From: a bacterium
GTDB taxonomy: Bacteria; Actinomycetota; Thermoleophilia; Solirubrobacterales; 70-9
Assembly (NCBI GenBank): GCA_002919115.1
Contig: PKER01000268.1
Location: 1 to 16,063 of the forward strand
Reading direction: 5' to 3'
DNA: 16,063 bases
The notes beneath the pieces were generated by a model. That model did no database searches and had not been told where the DNA came from. It saw nothing but the letters and a program-made list of their open reading frames with translations. How positions within the stretch are numbered: position 1 is the stretch's first letter; the number at the start of each line of letters is the position of its first letter. The position numbers were made by a program, and so were the translations under genes. This document shows, piece after piece, positions 13,805 to 16,063 of this stretch.

Positions 13805-14242
13805 TCAGCGACCGGAGGTCAGGTACTCGTGGAGCGCCTCGGCCTCGGCCTGCAGCTCGTCGATGCGCGACTTCACGACGTCGCCGATGCTGATGATGCC
13901 GGCCAGCCGGTCGCCGTCCATGACCGGGATGTGGCGGATGCGGCGCTCGGTCATCAGCCGCATGAGCTCGGCGACGGTCGCCGACGGACCGCAGGTGGTG
14001 AGGTCGGTCGACATGAGGTCGCGCACCGCGGCCCCCAGCACCGCCGCCGGGTCGTCGCCGGCCAGCGACCGGACGACGTCGCGCTCGGAGATGATCCCCA
14101 CGACCCGGTCGCCGTCGTCGGTGACCACGAGCGCCCCGACGTTGTGGTCGCGCAGCCGGGCGACGGCGTCGGCCACCGGCGCGTCGGCCCCGATCGTCAC
14201 GACGTCCCGCCCCTTGCGGTGGAGGATGTGCTCGATCAGCAC
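13805..14242 (-). CDS. Two-CBS-domain protein
   Basis: The protein has 145 residues and consists almost entirely of a Bateman pair of CBS domains. CBS1 spans about 8-60 (VVTIGADAPVADAVARLRDH then GALVVTDDGDRVVGIISERD) and CBS2 about 76-125 (LMSTDLTTCGPSATVAELMR then HIPVMDGDRLAGIISIGD). Such stand-alone proteins usually bind adenine nucleotides and act as energy or redox sensors; no partner domain is present to say more. A short C-terminal helix follows (SRIDELQAEAEALHEYL). The GTG start has a canonical AAGGAGG (14251-14257) 8 nt upstream, unlike most genes of the left block. The chelatase-like ATPase lies 169 bp downstream on the same strand; nothing further is recognised in that gap beyond GC palindromes. 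Confidence 0.9.
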   Translation of the reverse strand: MLIEHILHRKGRDVVTIGADAPVADAVARLRDHNVGALVVTDDGDRVVGIISERDVVRSLAGDDPAAVLGAAVRDLMSTDLTTCGPSATVAELMRLMTERRIRHIPVMDGDRLAGIISIGDVVKSRIDELQAEAEALHEYLTSGR

Positions 14243-14431
14243 GGCGGCCGCCTCCTTCCGGGGTCTCGTGCCCTGCCGGGCACGCCACCACTGTCCCACA
14301 TCGCGCCGGGGGCCGCGTGGCCATCCGGCCACGCAGCGGGGCCGGACGCCGGCGGCGGGTGCCGGGCGCCGCGATCGCTCGCGCCGCGAGGGGACCTGAC
14401 AGGGGCGGGCCCGGAGGGGCATCCTGCCCGG

Positions 14432-15127
14432 GTGGTCGACTTCCTGTCCGGCGGCGACCGCGGCGAGGCCCCGGTCCACGACGCCGCCACGGTCGTGCTC
14501 GTGCGCGACGCCGAGCACGGCGTCGAGTGCCTCATGCTGCGCAAGACCCGCGGCCAGGCCTTCGGGGGCGCCTGGGTGTTCCCGGGCGGCCGGGTCGAGG
14601 ACGGCGACGGCACGGGGCTGGAGGGCGCCCGGCGGGCCGCCGTGCGCGAGGCGCGGGAGGAGACCGGCCTCGTGCTCGACCCCGACCGCCTCGTCGCCTT
14701 CGCCCACTGGACCCCGCCCCGGGAGGCGCCGCGCCGCTACGCCACCTGGTTCTTCCTCGCCGCGCTGCCGGACGGCGCCGCCGACGTGGTCGTCGACGGC
14801 GGCGAGATCGGCGACCACGTGTGGACGACGCCCGCCGACGCGCTCGACCGGCACCGGGACGGGGAGATCGAGCTGCTGCCCCCCACCTGGATGTCGCTGC
14901 ACCGCATCGCGGGCGCGCCCGACGTGGCCACCGCGCTCGCCGAGGTCGCGGCCGGCGGGGTCGAGCGCTACACGACCCGGATCGCCGCCGCCGGCGACGG
15001 GGTCCTCGTCGCGCTGTGGGCCCCGGACGCCGCCTACGAGGAGGGCGACCTCGACGCCCCCGGGCCCCGCCACCGCCTCTACATGGACCCCGCGGGCTGG
15101 CGCCTCGAGCGCACCGGCGCCGGCTGA
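14432..15127 (+). CDS. Nudix hydrolase
   Basis: This 231-residue protein has a perfect Nudix box at 58-80: G-x5-E-x7-RE-x2-EE-x-GL, read as GDGTGLE then GARRAAV then REAREETGL. The preceding AFGGAWVFPGGRVEDGDG and DAATVVLVRDAEHGVECLML are the standard beta strands of the fold. Nudix enzymes hydrolyse nucleoside diphosphates linked to another group; the substrate here is unknown. The C-terminal third (about 145-231) extends beyond a minimal Nudix domain, as in several actinobacterial CoA or NAD(H)-type relatives, but no specific motif for these was recognised. GTG 14432 begins just before the domain. It is divergent from the CBS gene across 189 bp. Confidence 0.9.
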   Translation: MVDFLSGGDRGEAPVHDAATVVLVRDAEHGVECLMLRKTRGQAFGGAWVFPGGRVEDGDGTGLEGARRAAVREAREETGLVLDPDRLVAFAHWTPPREAPRRYATWFFLAALPDGAADVVVDGGEIGDHVWTTPADALDRHRDGEIELLPPTWMSLHRIAGAPDVATALAEVAAGGVERYTTRIAAAGDGVLVALWAPDAAYEEGDLDAPGPRHRLYMDPAGWRLERTGAG

Positions 15128-15192
15128 GCGCCCGGCGGGCGGGCGGCACCCGGGTGTGGGACCGTCACCCCCGGCTGCGATGATGGCCTCCC

Positions 15193-16020
15193 ATGGACCG
15201 AGCCGACACCGACCTGGCCGCCGGCGCCGAGGACGGCACCGACGCCGGTGCAGCCGACGACGAGGACCGCGGCGCGGTGCCCCGGGCCGGCGACGACGCC
15301 GGTGCGGGCGGCGCCGGCGCGGCCGCCGGCGGGGACGACACCGCCGCCGGTGCCGACGACGAGGACGTGGCGCCCGCCCCGTCCGGGCTCTCGTGGCCGA
15401 AGGTGGCGGTCCTCGGCCTGGCCCTCGCCTTCCTCGGCTTCGCGGTGGGGATCTTCGTCAGCCGCGACCGGCCGCCGGGGCCCGACTCGGCCGACGTCGG
15501 CTTCCTGCAGGACATGCTCACCCACCACGACCAGGCCCTCGGCGTGGCCACGCTCACCGTGGCCTACGGCGAGGACCCGATCGTGCGGAGCATGGCCCGC
15601 GAGGTCGTCGCCACCCAGTCCTTCGAGATCGGGCTCATGACCCAGAAGCTCGCCGACTGGGGCTACAGCCGCGACGAGCGGTCCGACCAGGCCATGGCGT
15701 GGATGGACATGCCGGTCCCGGTCGAGGACATGCCGGGCCTGCTCAGCGACGAGCAGCTCGCGGCCGTCGAGGAGGCCCGGGGGCCCGAGCTCGACGCCCT
15801 GTTCCTCGAGCTGATGGCCGAGCACCACCGCGGCGGCCTGCACATGGCGGAGGGCGCGGCCACCCTGGCCGACGACGAGGACGTGCGGGAGCTCGCCGCC
15901 CGCATGCGGCGCAACCAGGCCGGCGAGATCAACGAGTACCGCCTGCGGGCCGAGGAGCTGGGCCTCGACCTCGACATCGCGCCGCCCTCCGTGCCGCCCG
16001 CCGGGCTGCCCGGGTCGTGA
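15193..16020 (+). CDS. DUF305 domain protein with acidic N-terminus and one membrane segment
   Basis: The protein has 275 residues. Residues 1-66 are low-complexity and rich in Asp, Ala and Gly. A single hydrophobic segment VAVLGLALAFLGFAVGIFV (71-89) follows, then RDR, so the N-terminus is probably cytoplasmic and the rest outside. The outer part is a ferritin-like DUF305 module: FLQDMLTHHDQALGVA (104-119) and LMAEHHRGGLHMAE (207-220) supply the paired HH motifs, and the helix between carries MTQKLADWG. DUF305 proteins are widespread in actinobacteria and sometimes found near copper genes, but their function is not settled. ATG 15193 is 65 bp after the Nudix stop with no clear Shine-Dalgarno. 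Confidence 0.9.
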   Translation: MDRADTDLAAGAEDGTDAGAADDEDRGAVPRAGDDAGAGGAGAAAGGDDTAAGADDEDVAPAPSGLSWPKVAVLGLALAFLGFAVGIFVSRDRPPGPDSADVGFLQDMLTHHDQALGVATLTVAYGEDPIVRSMAREVVATQSFEIGLMTQKLADWGYSRDERSDQAMAWMDMPVPVEDMPGLLSDEQLAAVEEARGPELDALFLELMAEHHRGGLHMAEGAATLADDEDVRELAARMRRNQAGEINEYRLRAEELGLDLDIAPPSVPPAGLPGS

Positions 16021-16031
16021 CCGCCCCCGGC

Positions 16032-16051
16032 CCCCGGCTGCTCGGCCGGGG
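16032..16051 (+). terminator. GC hairpin after the DUF305 gene
   Basis: CCCCGGC (16032-16038) pairs with GCCGGGG (16045-16051) over a 6-nt loop, starting 12 nt after the stop. There is no T-run, and the window ends soon after, so termination is only a possibility. Confidence 0.35.
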
Positions 16052-16063
16052 CGTGGTCGTCGC

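Noticed and set aside
12823..13893. Apparent C-terminal extension of ClpC by more than 350 residues
   Set aside because: It is low-complexity Gly/Ala/Arg/Val sequence that is exactly antisense to a recognisable AAA+ ATPase; no Clp protein has such a tail.
13553..14431. Upstream half of the long plus-strand frame leading into the Nudix gene
   Set aside because: It is antisense to the CBS-domain gene and its upstream region; the Nudix domain starts just after GTG 14432.

Overview
The window is very GC-rich and strongly actinobacterial. It appears to be two pieces of DNA that meet near position 12,820. The left piece (1-~12,820) carries a conserved core block, all on the plus strand except one gene: the end of tilS, then hpt, ftsH, folP, folB, folK, a glutathione-S-transferase-like gene on the minus strand, coaX, dusB, greA, lysS and clpC. 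Related orders (hpt/tilS-ftsH-fol genes-coaX-lysS-clpC) are known across Actinomycetota. Protein flavour and composition suggest a deep-branching class such as Thermoleophilia (Solirubrobacterales); this placement is inference, not a search result.

The left genes serve core metabolism and quality control: purine salvage (Hpt), membrane and soluble proteolysis (FtsH, ClpC), three consecutive folate-pathway enzymes (FolP, FolB, FolK), the first step of CoA synthesis (CoaX), tRNA modification and charging (TilS, DusB, LysS), and transcript-cleavage rescue of RNA polymerase (GreA). Several of these genes have a TANNNT-like -10 hexamer 6-7 nt before the start codon and no Shine-Dalgarno sequence, which points to leaderless mRNAs. 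By contrast ftsH, greA and clpC have leaders of roughly 100-200 nt. The greA and clpC leaders contain inverted repeats.

The coaX-dusB gap (6377-6605) is the most structured non-coding stretch. It holds a 24-bp unit repeated three times that begins in the last codons of coaX, a 9-bp GC hairpin, and two tandem 51-bp palindromic units. The outer arms of the two units form a perfect 18-bp inverted repeat with each other.

At about 12,811-12,830 the clpC frame runs, without its expected stop, into the antisense of a magnesium-chelatase-like AAA+ ATPase, which is itself cut off at the same point. Beyond this are a two-CBS-domain protein (minus), a Nudix hydrolase (plus) and a DUF305 membrane-anchored protein (plus). 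This right piece looks richer in GC, uses a canonical Shine-Dalgarno at least for the CBS gene, and has no functional link to the left block. The simplest reading is a chimeric contig (assembly or amplification artefact) joining two actinobacterial genomes; a real rearrangement cannot be excluded from sequence alone. I found no CRISPR array, tRNA, rRNA, insertion sequence or obvious new multi-gene system.
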